A stretch of DNA of 64,000 nt from Tricholomella constricta (GCA_013368375.1 JAACJP010000026.1:124001-188000), one strand, 5' to 3'. Shown: positions 8,801-19,572, counted from the first letter of the stretch. A program made the numbers and translations. The notes: a model not told the origin generated them from the letters alone.

Positions 8801-10350
8801 TTCGGGACGACGCCCACCTTCGCCCCTTCAGGACTGCTGATCGTGCACTGTCCGCCGGCAAAAGTGACGCTGAAGCCTAGCTCGTCGAGCCTCCCCACAG
8901 ATACGAGGGTGTACCCAACCTCCGGAGAGTACAAGACCTCCGTGAGTTGGAGCTGCGAGATATCAGCGCCGTTTGGTACGTTGATCGTCATCTCGCCCTT
9001 TCCTACTGCGCTAAAATTTTGCTTATTCGCGGCACGGAAAGTCTTGGGGGGGATCTCGACGAAGTTCTCGAGGTCCTCACGGTACGGGGAGATATGGCGC
9101 GTGCACCCGGAGTCATAGACTTCGGTGCGAGGTGAGTGGGTTGTTTCGTTGTGCGCATTGACGTACGCCACAGGTTCAGGACCTTCGACTTCGGCCGCGA
9201 AATCGTCGCCCTCAACGGAACTCTCGATATCTGAGCCGCCTTGAGAGGAGAACGAGCCGGCATCGCTCGTGCCACTCCCTACAGCCTCGTCGAAGTCCCA
9301 GGCGCAGTCCAGCAGGTCGTCGCAGTCGCTGCCGACCTCAGAAAACCACTCGTCGTTGCTACCATCGCTCCCGGTACCGAAACTGCTGAACGAATCGGAG
9401 ACGGTCTGCAGGGTGGGGATGCTGACATCCGAGGTGCTGTCCTCGATATCAGCGGCGAACGCTTCATCCTCGGAGTCGGACTCGGCGGCATTTGCGGTGC
9501 CGCTAGTCTTCGTCGACTTCTCCGGTTTCTCCTTTGGGGGGTCTGGGCACTTGTCCTTGAAGTGCCCGATCTTTCCGCAGTTCCAGCATGCGCCGCGGGG
9601 CTTGCTGGGCTTGCCCTTGCCTTTCCCGAAGCTGCTGGACGTTGCAGCCATCGCCTCATCACGATCCTCCTCCTTCGACTTCGAAAAACCGCCGCGACGA
9701 GACCTTTGGTTGCGCTGGCGGTCCGCCTCTTCGGAAATCATAAAGATGAGCGTGCTAGGGTCAATAGTCTTCGTGGGTGCCCACATCTTCGCGGCAGCAA
9801 GCTGGACAGAGGCGAAGTTGGAGAGGGAATTGGGAAGGGAGGATATAATTGTTGAGCGGTAGTCCTTGTCGTCAATTACGACGCCGTACGTCGCTAACTC
9901 CTCCTTCTTAACTCGCAGAGCCTGCAGGAAGTCGCGAATATTGCCTTTCTCTGGACACTTTGACTCCATGAAACGCGAACGGAGATCAGCCTGCGCGTAC
10001 GCGCCTTTCTCTGTGAATTCAGCGACGATCGCATCCCAGCGCTCCATCACGGACGGTTTCGCTCGAATCTGAATTAGCGCAGAGTCAGGGATCTTCTGCG
10101 TCAAGAGGGACTTCGCCGCGCGCTCGCTCTTCTCCCACTGGAGGATTTCGGCCGCTTCAGCCGCGCTTGGACTCGAAGGGGACTGCGCCGTGGGCTTCGA
10201 CGACGAGCCGTCAAAATGGCCCCAGAAGCCTTTAGCTTCGACGGCGTCCTGGAAGCGAATTGAGAAGATCGGCCAATTCATCCCTGAAGCGTCGAGCTTC
10301 GGGACAGAGGACGGCAGAGTGTCAGACAGGGACGTAGTGGCGGAGGACAT
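5887..10350 (-). CDS. Copia gag-pol polyprotein
   Basis: 1,487 residues in one frame with no stop or frameshift. Order of parts: an N-terminal gag region; a CCHC zinc knuckle at about 255-268 (CWNCGKIGHFKDKC); an aspartic protease with DSG at about 413-415; the pre-integrase HRRMGH motif near 545; a DDE integrase with candidate Asp613, Asp676 and Glu712; reverse transcriptase with Asp1079 in IDIKGAYLNG and HVDD at 1167-1170; and RNase H with Asp1338, Glu1379 and Asp1415. HVDD replaces the common YVDD, but both aspartates are kept. All catalytic residues I can place are present, so the protein looks functional. Gag and pol are fused in one frame, as usual in copia elements. The start ATG lies only 50 bases inside the 5' LTR. 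Confidence 0.96.
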   Translation of the reverse strand: MSSATTSLSDTLPSSVPKLDASGMNWPIFSIRFQDAVEAKGFWGHFDGSSSKPTAQSPSSPSAAEAAEILQWEKSERAAKSLLTQKIPDSALIQIRAKPSVMERWDAIVAEFTEKGAYAQADLRSRFMESKCPEKGNIRDFLQALRVKKEELATYGVVIDDKDYRSTIISSLPNSLSNFASVQLAAAKMWAPTKTIDPSTLIFMISEEADRQRNQRSRRGGFSKSKEEDRDEAMAATSSSFGKGKGKPSKPRGACWNCGKIGHFKDKCPDPPKEKPEKSTKTSGTANAAESDSEDEAFAADIEDSTSDVSIPTLQTVSDSFSSFGTGSDGSNDEWFSEVGSDCDDLLDCAWDFDEAVGSGTSDAGSFSSQGGSDIESSVEGDDFAAEVEGPEPVAYVNAHNETTHSPRTEVYDSGCTRHISPYREDLENFVEIPPKTFRAANKQNFSAVGKGEMTINVPNGADISQLQLTEVLYSPEVGYTLVSVGRLDELGFSVTFAGGQCTISSPEGAKVGVVPKAGKGLYRVVHEPETANAAVEALTLDQFHRRMGHISPAVAKRLVKEGFVTGVRLEAGESGDPFFCESCVYAKSTRKPIAKVRGGERATEFGGEVHTDLWGPAPVATKGGRRYYVTFTDDKTRFTYLRLQHTKDKTFESYKEFEAWVETQLGARIRVLHSDRGGEYLGKEFVIHLKSRGTAQKLTVHDTPQHNGVAERRNRTIVERVRALLHASGLPRMLWGEAAQHVVWLMNRTVTKAVDGMTPYEATFGKKPDLRDVREWGEKVWVRVEAGDKLGGRVREGRWLGFEERSNGIRVYWPDKRTVTTERNIYYDETKASAERLEGENWHFVEPSTDVPSTIAPPVTKAPHANPPPVNENDTSEAEPEREKEAPKKRVRKPSQRVRELLEGHGATSARPSDPTVTRGVQLPPVIETPEERILEGEGLADWIMAADFVEEYAMAAETSEAEALEPRSLAEARSRPDWPLWEKAILEELALLQEAGTWELTDAPDGANIVGSKWVFRAKKDAAGNVVRYKARLVAQGFSQVPGVDYFDTFAPVAKLASIRVALAMAAVTDMELHQIDIKGAYLNGVLTDREVIFMQQPPGYRAPNSTRQVCRLRKTLYGLKQSGRRWYQRLVEIMMQRLGFSRCDVDQSVFYRRQGRLIIIVLVHVDDCTIAATSMALISDFKRQISEHVEITDLGELHWLLGIEIKRDRERRTIHLSQRSYLDAILRRYGLHDLKPVSIPMDTSTRLSSAQSPSTTTEFAQMRDIPYLEAVGSLMYAALGTRPDIAFAVQTVSRFSKKPGPVHWEAVKKVFRYLKGTKDLWLTFGGTQRDLVGFADADGSMAEDRHAISGYAFILHGGAVSWSAKRQEIIALSTTEAEYVAATHASKEALWLRSLITQLFDTTLDATTLFSDNQSAIALTKDHQYHARTKHIDIRFHFIRWIVERGSIRLVYCPTNDMVADTLTKALPSAKVKHFATELGLAAV

Positions 10351-10387
10351 AGCAGCAGCAGTACGGGGTCAACGCAGTGGTAACGCG

Positions 10388-10400
10388 GGGCCCAATAACC
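10388..10400 (-). other. Candidate primer-binding site, initiator tRNA-Met anticodon arm type
   Basis: Directly inside the 5' LTR the minus strand reads GGTTATTGGGCCC. The eukaryotic initiator tRNA-Met anticodon arm has GGGCCCAUAACC, whose complement is GGTTATGGGCCC. The site matches it with one extra T. Drosophila copia uses a half-tRNA primer cut in this arm. No match to a tRNA 3' end (TGG...) is seen here. Confidence 0.65.
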
Positions 10401-10847
10401 TATTAAATTTAGTACAGGTCCGGGAACACTAGATAACGGTCTCAGTGTTGGCGCGCGAGAGCGGGAGCAACAGCTAAATGTATTCACCTAGATAACGGTC
10501 TAGGTATTCGATTAGTGTAAGTATAGAAAGCGTAATAGAAATATCTCACCTCAGTGTTGGCGCGCGAGAGCGGGAGCAACAGCTGAGGTGAATACATAAT
10601 TCGGGTCATATTTGTACATAGCGAGACGACGAGCTAAACTACAAATAGGTGAACAAAAGAGAGGGCTCTCGAGGAGAGTAGTAAGTAATTGGGATAGTGC
10701 GAGTATGCAAGGAAAAGATACCGTGCATACTTGTGGCGAGAAAAGCGCCGCGCGCCACGAGTCTGCGCGCGTGAGTGACGCGCGTGAGCAATGCGCGTCA
10801 GGGTTGCGTCAGGGTTGCGAGGGCTCGGGCCGATTGTATTTCCAACA
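10401..10847 (-). repeat. 5' LTR of the copia element
   Basis: 447 bp, read as identical to the left LTR, including its internal repeats offset by 4,968 bp. Being the 5' LTR of a minus-strand element, it should hold the promoter driving gag-pol leftward. Its outer edge is about 245 bp from the CAND1 start codon. Confidence 0.95.
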
Positions 10848-10852
10848 AGAAC
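10848..10852. repeat. Target-site duplication, right copy (AGAAC)
   Basis: Directly follows the right LTR and matches 5428-5432 exactly. Confidence 0.9.
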
Positions 10853-11092
10853 TTCCGGTAAAGGCAGATCCTGCAGTATTACATTAAAGACTGCTGTGCA
10901 GGCCCCTTGTGAACGTGTTGGACATTGACGAAATGTTGAGAGTAGTAGCGATGGCGCGGCCCGTCGGGTTTAGCGCGCGTTTCATAATTTAAGTCACGTG
11001 CCAATTCAAAAGGCCTTGGGCAATCATAGGGAGTCTCGACGGCTCCAAACCTTCAACTCCAACCACGACAGTCGTCCGGATACACTATCAAG

Positions 11093-14000
11093 ATGACCAA
11101 AGGATATCTCATGAACAGTCTCATCGAGAAGGTATCCGTGATTACATGAATCATGAGTTCTTCAGCGCTGACCACGCTGGATATCTTCAGATGCAGTCGC
11201 CGGACCAGGACTTTCGGTAGGTCACATTTACAACGCGTTCTCGTCAAAAATTATACCTTGTCAACATTATCTCGATAGTTTCATGGGACTGAACGACTTG
11301 ATGACCGAGATCAGGCAAGATCAGAGTTGCTTTCTCGGTGATGAGGCCGTGGAGACAAAGGTCCTTAACCAAGTCCTGGCGCTTGTAGAGGATAAGATAT
11401 CTGAAGTGAAAAATCAGGCTGTTAAATGGTGCGTCTTATAATAATCATACACCGTAGACCATTAGGCTAATCAATGTGCCACAGCTTGGGGCAACTGATC
11501 AAGATTATCAGACAACCGCAGATGGAGACGGTGGTGGACAAATTGATCGATTACTCTGGCGGCCAGGATGAAGAGCTTCGTGATATATCAGGTCTTGGTG
11601 CGTTGCAGCTCAATATGTCGGGGTGCCATGTACTCAGTCCTTCGTAGCACTGAAGACAATAACGGCTGAGCTGCCACCGGATGGCAAAGTCGCCGCCACT
11701 GCATGTGGTAAATTGACACCCAAACTTCTCGGTCAGATACAGAATGTGAGCTCATCATTCTGCCTTGAATGTCATGTGTGACCTCTAGTTAGCCGAGAAC
11801 GCCACCAGAGGCACTGGTTGAGACTCTGTCCATCCTGTCCATCCTTATCAGCCGTTTCCCAGTCTTACTCGCCAGTGCCGAACTTGACCCAGAACCGTTG
11901 ACGGTCCTTGCACCCCTTCTCTCTCATGCACGTCCCGTGGTCAGGAAACGCGCTATAATCACCTTGTCGCAGTATGTCCCCATATCGCAACCAGAGTTAT
12001 TTAACGACTTGCTACGAACGAACGTGTTTCCGTCCCTTGATGCATCTGCAAACATTGAAAAGCAGAGAACAACGGTGCATCTGGTGGCAGCAGTGGCGCG
12101 CCATTCACCGCTTCAGATTGCCCCGGTCCTCAGCCAGATCGTGCCTGGTATTTTGAAGGCTGTCCAAAGGGAGGACGACGAACTGCGAGAGGGCTCTCTT
12201 CAGGTGAAAGCACAACTTATCGATCTGGGCCCCTTATTAACTCACAGGATAGGCGCTCGAAGCCATCTTGTTGAGGTGTCCTGCGGAAGCCACACCATAT
12301 CTTGATGCCATCGTTCAAACGGGGAATCAGTTCATCAAATACGACCCCGTAAGTGTATGTTTATTGGACGATTATTCATTGACTATATTATTTTAAGAAT
12401 TACGCTGGCGATGACGAGGACGAAGAAATGGAAGTCGACGATGAAGAGGATGAAGACGAAGCTGATCTTGATGACGAGTGGGTGTCCAGCTTTTTAAGAC
12501 GATCTGGACTAACACGCTGAATAAGGTACTCGGACGACGAAGACACGTCATACAAGATCCGTCGCTCTGCGACAAAGCTCCTCGCTGCAATCATCGGCAC
12601 ACGTCCTGAACTACTCACATCACTTTATAAATCTGTCTCTCCAGTCCTCATCACTCGCTTCGGTGATCGTGAATCAACCGTACGCCTAGAGGTATGGGCG
12701 ACTTATGTCACCCTCTTGAACCAGACTGCTGTGTATGGTGGTCTTCAAATCAAGGAGGACGCCGCCGCCATTGGAGGCAAGAGAAAACGGGATACCGAAA
12801 CTATGGATATCGAAGAAGGCCCGTATAGTCTCTTGAAATCTCAAGTCCCGTCGCTTTCAAAGGCGTTACTCAACCAACTCAAATCCGCAAAGACTCCACC
12901 TGCAACCCTTCAAGCTGGCTTCAGTCTGCTCCACTCGTTGCTCGTGGTCTTGCCTGGATCCTTGTCGACCCAAGTTCCGTTGATTTTCTCCACTTCGAAG
13001 ACCATTCTTTCTCAGCCCCCTACCACATCCACTTCAACCCTGCATCTTACCTGCTTATCATTCCTGGCTCTCTTTATTTCCACTCACTCTCCACCGACGT
13101 TCTCTGCATCTCTTGCCAGTCTTACGCCGGTGCTCCTCAAGTCTCTGGGAGAACGCCATCCGCGGATCGCGTCCGAATCTTTCCGAGTATTTTCAGCGTT
13201 GCTTAATGCACTCAAACCTGTAAAAGGAGCAGAGTGGGCGGATCCCGTGTACGAACAAGCCGTGTCCAAATTGAGCAGCCATGACACCGACGCGGAGGTG
13301 CGGGCCTGTGCAGAGGATAGTATTGCAGACCTATGGATATGCGCGACAGAGTCTGTCCGGGGCAAGGGTGGCAAAGAGTGGGAATCGATCTGCAGACAAT
13401 CGGGAAAGACTAATGGCGCTGTCAAGGTTGTGACCAAGGTGGCAAGGGAGGTCTCTGTCGGCGATGTCTGGGTCAACGGATGTGTGGACTGGTTGTTGAA
13501 TCTGCTGAAGAAAAGTGGACGCCAAGGTAAACCCGAGATGTTTGTCGCTTTGGATGTTCTTCTCAAAGGGTGAGTCAAATACTCGTATGTCGTGTGAGAG
13601 GATGTTTCATATCATCTTTATAGGTATACCTCGGGCATACCACCTGCTCTTGCACCAGTTTTGGTGTCACAAGTGAAGCCTTATATTTCCATCTCCGATA
13701 TCGCTCTTCTTTCACAATCGTTGACTATCTTGGCACTACTCTTGACCTTGGCCCCGATAACCACCTTCCCCGTAGTGGAGAAGGACCTTCTTTCGGACAT
13801 CTATGATATATCTCACTCGCCGCATCTGTCGACGCCAGCTTTGGATGCTCTTCTTTCTTTCTATTCAGCTTTGGTGCAAGCCGATAACCAGATTTCAACA
13901 CACGTCGTGCCCAATCTGGTCATTTCCATCGAGAAAGCGCCCAGAGCGGAGGCCAGCCCTTCGAATGTTGCCAAATGCATTGCGCAGATCGTGCAAAGCC

Positions 14001-15597
14001 AACTCGCCGTCGCCGCCGGAACGATTGCAGAGTTTTACAAGCATATAAAAGTAATTTCGAGCTTCTTTTTCGTAGGATGCCATCCTTACGGTTTACCCCA
14101 GAAATCATCGAAAGCCAAGCCTTCGCTCGTCGTCTTGAGTCTTCTGATCGTGGGCGAGCTTGGTCGTTTCATGTTTGTGTTTTATTTTATCTTCTTCCGG
14201 TCCAATCTGACGACTCATCATAGCGACATGTCGGTACAAAAAGGAGTATTTTCAAGTGCGATTGATCATTTTGCTTCAGAACAAGAGGAAGTTCGTGTCG
14301 CGGCGGCTTTCGCTGCAGGCAAGGCATCTTATAGCTGATGCTTACAAAAGACTGATTTTCATTTTAGGGAATATCGCTATCGGTAACCTCCAGCAATTCC
14401 TGCCTGCCATCGTCCAGTTGGTGGAGAGCGATCCAAAGAAGCGTCTTTTATCTCTTCATGCATTAAAAGAGGTAAGCTTCTGTCTAGCCTCGTTTCTGTT
14501 GGCTCAACGACGGCCCAGGTTGTGACGCATTGCTCGCATGGACAACTCGAGGGCGTCGCGGATCTATTATGGGTTCCGCTGTTCGAAAACTCGGAGAACT
14601 CTGAAGAGACTACCAGAAACGTGGCTGCGGCGTGCATTGGCAAACTGGCAACGACACATCCCTCAAGATATCTGCCCCAGCTTCACGTATGTATTGCGCA
14701 GCTATCGATTACCCAGAAACTGCTAAGTCTCTAATTAGGCTCGTATCCGGGAACCCAATGCTGCGACGAGAGCAACCGTCGTGTCTGCCATCCGCTACAC
14801 CTTTGCAGACACGTCGCAGTCGTATGATGAGCTTCTTGCCCCCTTGCTGGTCGATTTTCTCTCCTTGATGCTCGACGAAGATCTGGTAAGCTGAACAAGA
14901 CAGACCTCTCTCTCAGTCTACTAACATGCTACTTTTCATCAGACTGTCCGCCGTCTGGCGCTGTCATCGTTGAATTCTGCCGCTCGCACTAAACCCCATC
15001 TAATCCGGGAACACCTACCCACCCTCTTGCCAAGCTTGTACAAGGAGACAATAATCAATCCCGAGCTCATCCGCACTGTCCAGATGGGTCCCTGGACACA
15101 CAAAGTCGACGACGGTCTTGAGGCGCGCAAAACGGCTTATGAGACGATGTACACACTGGTCAGTCCTTCCACTCATGCATCAAGAACGCTCACAGTCAAC
15201 TTCCTTCCAGCTCGACACATGTCTCACCAAGCTCGAGCTGCACGAGTTCCTGGGGCGCGTGATCCCCGGGCTCTCTGACGACTCGGACGAAGTCAAAGTC
15301 ATTTCTCACATGCTGCTCTTCCGTCTCGCCCAGGTCGCGCCGGCGGCGGTGTCGCAGCGGCTGGACGAGGCCACGCCGGAGCTGCAGAAGACCATGAAGG
15401 GCGCGAGCGTCACCAAGGACACGGTCAAGCAGGATCTGGAACGCTCCGCCGAGCTGCAGAGGAGCGCGCTGCGCGCTATCGTCGCGCTCAGCAAGATTGG
15501 AACGGGCGTCTCCCCGCGCTTTGACGCGTTCGCGGAGGAGCTGAGGAGGGGCCCGACGTGGGGCGCGGATTATAAAGAACTGCTCGCCGCGCATTGA
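11093..15597 (+). CDS. CAND1: CAND1/TIP120 cullin-associated NEDD8-dissociated protein
   Basis: About 17 exons encode a long HEAT-repeat protein of roughly 1,200 residues, close to the family's usual length. Recognisable blocks in order: the N-terminal SPDQDFRFMGLNDLM, the EDKISEVKNQAVKCLG repeat, RPVVRKRAIITLSQY, an acidic loop before YSDDEDTSYKIRR, and the C-terminal MGPWTHKVDDGLEARK block. CAND1 binds unneddylated cullin-RBX1 and acts as an exchange factor for SCF substrate receptors. ATG 11093 is chosen because exon 1 splices in phase to the DFRFM motif. Exon 1 is only 39 nt and exon 2 only 26 nt. One intron (14319-14367) appears to use a GC donor. The upstream region has been shortened to 240 bp by the copia insertion, yet the coding sequence is intact. 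Confidence 0.93.
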
Positions 15598-16086
15598 TTT
15601 GGATTCACGGGTGATTGGTTGCTGCTACATATCGGTTTGAATAATAATAATCTTCTTCCCGTATTGTGCGCTTCATACCCTCATGTGTAATGTATCTCTA
15701 CGCTGACCTCGTGTTGTATCGAAAAGTTTGCTTTGACTACAGGCAGCGGTCAATCCCAGCTTGACGCACACCATATTCCACTGTATAAGGTATCGTCTGA
15801 AAGGGAGAAGGCGCAACTACGTATTTATAAAGGTTGCATGTCGGTTCCACTCCATCTTGTTCGCCGACCCTTGATTCTCATTCCTGATTTCTCACTTCAT
15901 TAGCTTTAAGCAAGTAGCATTCATGCATACGTCGTTACGTAGTCTAGTAGCGTCCGAGTCCACGATCAATCATTTACCAGTCTCAAAAAGAACGAGCAAA
16001 AAACAGCGAGAGCGAAAGCACAAGCACAAGCACACGGACACGGAAACGAGACAGCTCTTCTACTCTAATCCCATCCATCTACCCAT
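15598..16086. other. Convergent 3' spacer between CAND1 and proline dehydrogenase
   Basis: About 490 bp where two genes end tail to tail. A TATA-like stretch occurs near 15822-15832, but the plus-strand frame after it lies mainly antisense to proline dehydrogenase and looks like chance. Nothing else is recognisable. Confidence 0.4.
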
Positions 16087-18308
16087 CTACGCCCCCAAAT
16101 CCGAACCCAGACCCACCCACGCGCGCACCCTCCGCCGGATCTCGTGCGCAGCGCGGCGCCGCTCCAGTGCGGCCATCCCGTCCCCGAGGACGGACCTGTT
16201 CTCGATCGCGCGGCGGGAGAGGTAGGGCATCACCTGTGCGAGGGGGGGAGGGGGTCAGCGTTAGCTTGGGTATGGCCGAGAAAAGGGATGGAGGGAGGCA
16301 GGGCTTACCTCTGAGAGGGCGCCGTAGGGCACGTACCTGTCGTGCACATATATATGCATCAGCCACACATTGTTAAGAAAAACAAAAAACAACAAGAAAC
16401 GAAGACGCACTTGATAACAAAAGGTGCCCTCGACGCGGTCGTGTTCACGAGATGGTTCGTCAGGTCGTCGCACATCCCTGTACCACGCAGCACAACCAAC
16501 AAATCATCAGCATCAGCACCACCCACAGCACGCCATACGCTACACGCTACACGCTACGCACCATAAAGCTGCCCCACCGCCACCCGCTCCGTCACCGCCT
16601 CCGGGAGCAGCACCACGCCCCTTCCCCTTCCCCGCCCCTCCTCATCCTCATCCTTACCCTGGTCCCTGGGAACCTCCCGCGCAAGCCCAAGCCGCACCAG
16701 CTCGCCCAACACACCCTCACAGCTCTTCCAATTATGTGTCCCGAACAGCACGCCCACGCGCGGTTCCCTGTCCCCTTCCCTATCCCCTTCTTCCTTATCC
16801 CCATCCCCTTCCTCTTTCCTTTTCCCGGCCGCGGATGTGGATGTGGATGTGTGCGACACGTCCGCTTGCACGGCCCCGAGGACGAGCCGCACACAGGCGT
16901 CGTAGCACGCGTCGGTCTCGGGCTTGGTGAGCCATACGGGGGGCGCGGGGTCTGGCGAGATCGAGATCGAGGTCGAGGTCTTATGAGGCTTCTGCATTTG
17001 ATCTGAAAGGGAAGGAAGGGGCGCGTGTGCGGCGATTTCGTAGGGGTGGTACGCCCCGCGGACGAGCTTGACGCCGAGCGCGTACCCGCCTTCTTTGGCG
17101 TCTTCGAGGGACTGAGCGAGGTGTGCGGGGGTACTGTGTGGGGTGTTCCAATTTAAATATCGTGTATCAATACCAGCACTCGAAATCAAAAATAAGGGAG
17201 ACAACCCACGCACCGACGCAAATAAGCCTGATACGTCCCATACACCAGCGGCTGCACCTGCCGCCTCCCTCCCCCACCTTCTTCAAGGCGATTAAACACG
17301 CGCATGAGCCCCGCCACGAAGGCGTCGATCGCGGGTTGGTACCAGCTGTACTCGGCGTCAAAGATGAGGCGTACGCCACGGGCGCGGGCGTGCGCGCATA
17401 TGCGGGTCAGGTCAGCGTGGAGCGTGCGCAGGGACGCGAGGTCGGCAGGCGTCAGTGTTAGGGGCGCGTCGTGCGAGGGGGCATCTGGATGCAAGGCGAG
17501 GACTTGGAGGTCGGAGGGGTGGGGGCAGCCGGGGAAGGGGATGTAGGGCCGGGCGGGTGTGGGAGAGGGCCGGGTGGCGAGGACGTGGGTGGAGAGGTTT
17601 ATGAGGGCGTGTGCGTCAGGCAAGAGTGCGCTCTGTGGAGGGACCGGGTTAGTGGATGTTCGAAAATAGGGATGGGTACGGACCATCTTGATGGCGACCC
17701 AGGTCTGGCGGCCTGTCATGCTGGTGCTGTCGAGGCCGTCCTCAAAGTCGGCAGCGACGTCGATGCAGCGGATCATCTCGTCGACGATGCGTTTGGTGGG
17801 GTGTGGTTGGGCTGATTTGGTGGTGGCAGCAGAGGTGGCCTCTGCCTCGTCGACCTCGACAGAGTAGGCAAATAATGTACCCTTGTTCGCGGCGCGGAGC
17901 TTGTAGAGGAGCGGGAGGGTGGCGTGTGCGGTGTCACCGCCGACGAACTGTGAAAGCGGGTCAGGAGTGGGGATAGTGGGCGGACGAGTGGGGGCGGACC
18001 TGGTCAAAAAAGGTGACGCGGACAAAGGCCTCTGCGATGGAGCGTATGCCGGGGAGCGAGGCGAGCTGGAGGAGTCGGGGAGAGTTGTCGACGAGCGCGG
18101 GGATGGAGCACATTGTGTAGACGGCGTAAGAGCGGACGAGGGCACTCAAAGGCATGTCCCTCATTTCATCGGGGGCTACGGGGGCAGAGTCGGCATGGAT
18201 GGTGGAGGCGAGGGCGAGCAAGAGGCCGCCAGAGACGAGACCGCCAGAGATAAGAGCGGGTCGACGTTGTAGATTTGCTAGAATACGAGGGGCTCGAGCT
18301 CTGAACAT
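16087..18308 (-). CDS. PUT1: Proline dehydrogenase, mitochondrial
   Basis: A multi-exon gene starting at ATG 18308 and ending TAG at 16089-16087. The N-terminus (MFRARAPRILANLQRR) is basic with no acidic residue and is followed by a hydrophobic Gly/Leu stretch, fitting a mitochondrial presequence. Family motifs in order: FFDQFVGGDT, LIFDAEYSWYQPAIDA, YGTYQAYLR, GVKLVRGAYHPYE, FGTHNWKS and, near the C-terminus, YLSRRAIENRSVLGDG. The enzyme oxidises proline to pyrroline-5-carboxylate with FAD in the inner mitochondrial membrane and passes electrons to ubiquinone. Between the barrel motifs lie charged low-complexity insertions (Lys/Glu/Asp/Gly repeats near 16760-16830 and 16620-16680) that I do not expect in most homologues. 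The start lies 139 bp from the divergent BCP1 start, so the two probably share a promoter region. Confidence 0.92.
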
Positions 18309-18447
18309 CAAACGTAACAAGCAGCATTTCTAAAGTCGCGAATTCTTTAAAAAGACGTGGATTGGACGGATCTTGGCTAAAGAGCAGGTTGTCACATTTC
18401 CGGCCGTTCCGAGCGAGCCGAACATCGTCGTTTAATTATCTCCACCC

Positions 18448-19572
18448 ATGTCCAAGCGTAAACAGTCTGCCGACGACGACGACGACAATTCCTCTTCGTC
18501 CGATGTCGTGAGTGCCGTCCTCAACAGTCACCGCCCGCTGCTCACCCATCGCCAGTAGTCTCTGATCGATGTCGATTTCGATTTTTTCGATCCCAACCCC
18601 GCCGTCGACTACCAAGCCATAAAGCGCCTGCTCGCCCAGCTCTTCCAGCGCGATGCCGACATCTTCCACCTCCACGACCTCGCAGAGCTCATCCTCAGCC
18701 AGCCCACCGTCGGCACCACCATCAAGACCGACGGCATCAACAGCGATCCCTACGCCGTCCTCACCGTCCTCAACATGCACGTCCATCACGTCAGTCTCCT
18801 CCTCTTCTTCTCGTCTCTAGCCCCCGTGCTCACCCTCACCCTCCCAGGAACACCCCTCCATAAAAGCCATCGCAAACTACGCCCTGCAGAAAACCGCCGC
18901 CGCCGACCCCGCCTTCCACAGCACCCTCCAAGCGCTCTTCTCCCAGTCCCAAGCCCACGTCGGCTTTGTCTTTTGCGAGCGCCTCATCAACATGCCCGTC
19001 CAGGTAATCCCCCCCATGTACAGCATGCTCACAAAAGAGCTCCAATGGGCCATCGACGACGTGCGTACATCCCCCCGACCTTTGTCCAATAACTAACTCT
19101 CCCACCCCAGAACGAGCCATACACATTCACCCACTACCTCTTCATCTCCCGGACCTACCACCTCTCCCCAGACGAAGAGTCCGCCCTCGTCAACTCCGCC
19201 CCCCCAAACGCACCCCGCTCCCGCTCCCAAAAAAAATCAAAGCGCAGCACCGCCCTCACCGGCGCCCACCCCGACCCCGCCCCCGACGGGATATACCCCT
19301 ACCACCCCGAGGACGAGTACATCAAGCTGGTGCGGCCCTCTTCCTTCTTTCCCTTCCCATACCCGATGCCCGAACTGATCTAACACCCCCTCCACACGTA
19401 GGCCGCGACCCACACCCTGGACTACCGCTTCACCACCTCCCCCGCCGAGCCGCGCGAGAAGGACGCATTCGGGCTCGACACCCGCGGCCGCATCATGCTC
19501 GTCCCCGCCGACCGCTTCCCCGCACTGGTGCTCAAGATGGCAGAGGTTTATGCGCCCCCTGGCGCGTCGTAG
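18448..19572 (+). CDS. BCP1: BCP1/BCCIP family protein
   Basis: Five exons. The N-terminus is MSKRKQSADDDDDNSSSSDV, a basic start followed by an acidic patch, then the family hallmark IDVDFDFFDPNPAVDYQAIK. Later conserved blocks include SQAHVGFVFCERLINMP, NEPYTFTHYLFISRTY and, before the stop, LVPADRFPALVLKMAEVY. In yeast, Bcp1 is a nuclear protein that chaperones ribosomal protein Rpl23 and helps nuclear export of the lipid kinase Mss4; animal BCCIP binds BRCA2 and p21. The ATG at 18448 is the first in frame and gives the expected N-terminus. The length, near 280 residues, is normal for fungi. Confidence 0.93.

Larger units (their letters stand above)
5433..10847 (-). mobile_element. Complete Ty1/copia LTR retrotransposon
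   Basis: A 5.4 kb element in minus orientation. Two 447 bp LTRs, which I read as identical, flank one uninterrupted gag-pol frame. The element also has a 5 bp target-site duplication, a polypurine tract next to the 3' LTR and a candidate primer-binding site next to the 5' LTR. The domain order protease, integrase, reverse transcriptase, RNase H defines the copia superfamily. Identical LTRs and an intact frame point to recent insertion and possible activity. In element orientation the 5' LTR is the right-hand one (10401-10847), so transcription runs leftward, away from CAND1. Confidence 0.96.

Noticed and set aside
15923..16225. Plus-strand 100-codon frame opposite the end of proline dehydrogenase
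   Set aside because: It overlaps conserved proline dehydrogenase coding sequence antisense, is Lys/Arg/His-rich with no motif, and has no splice support.
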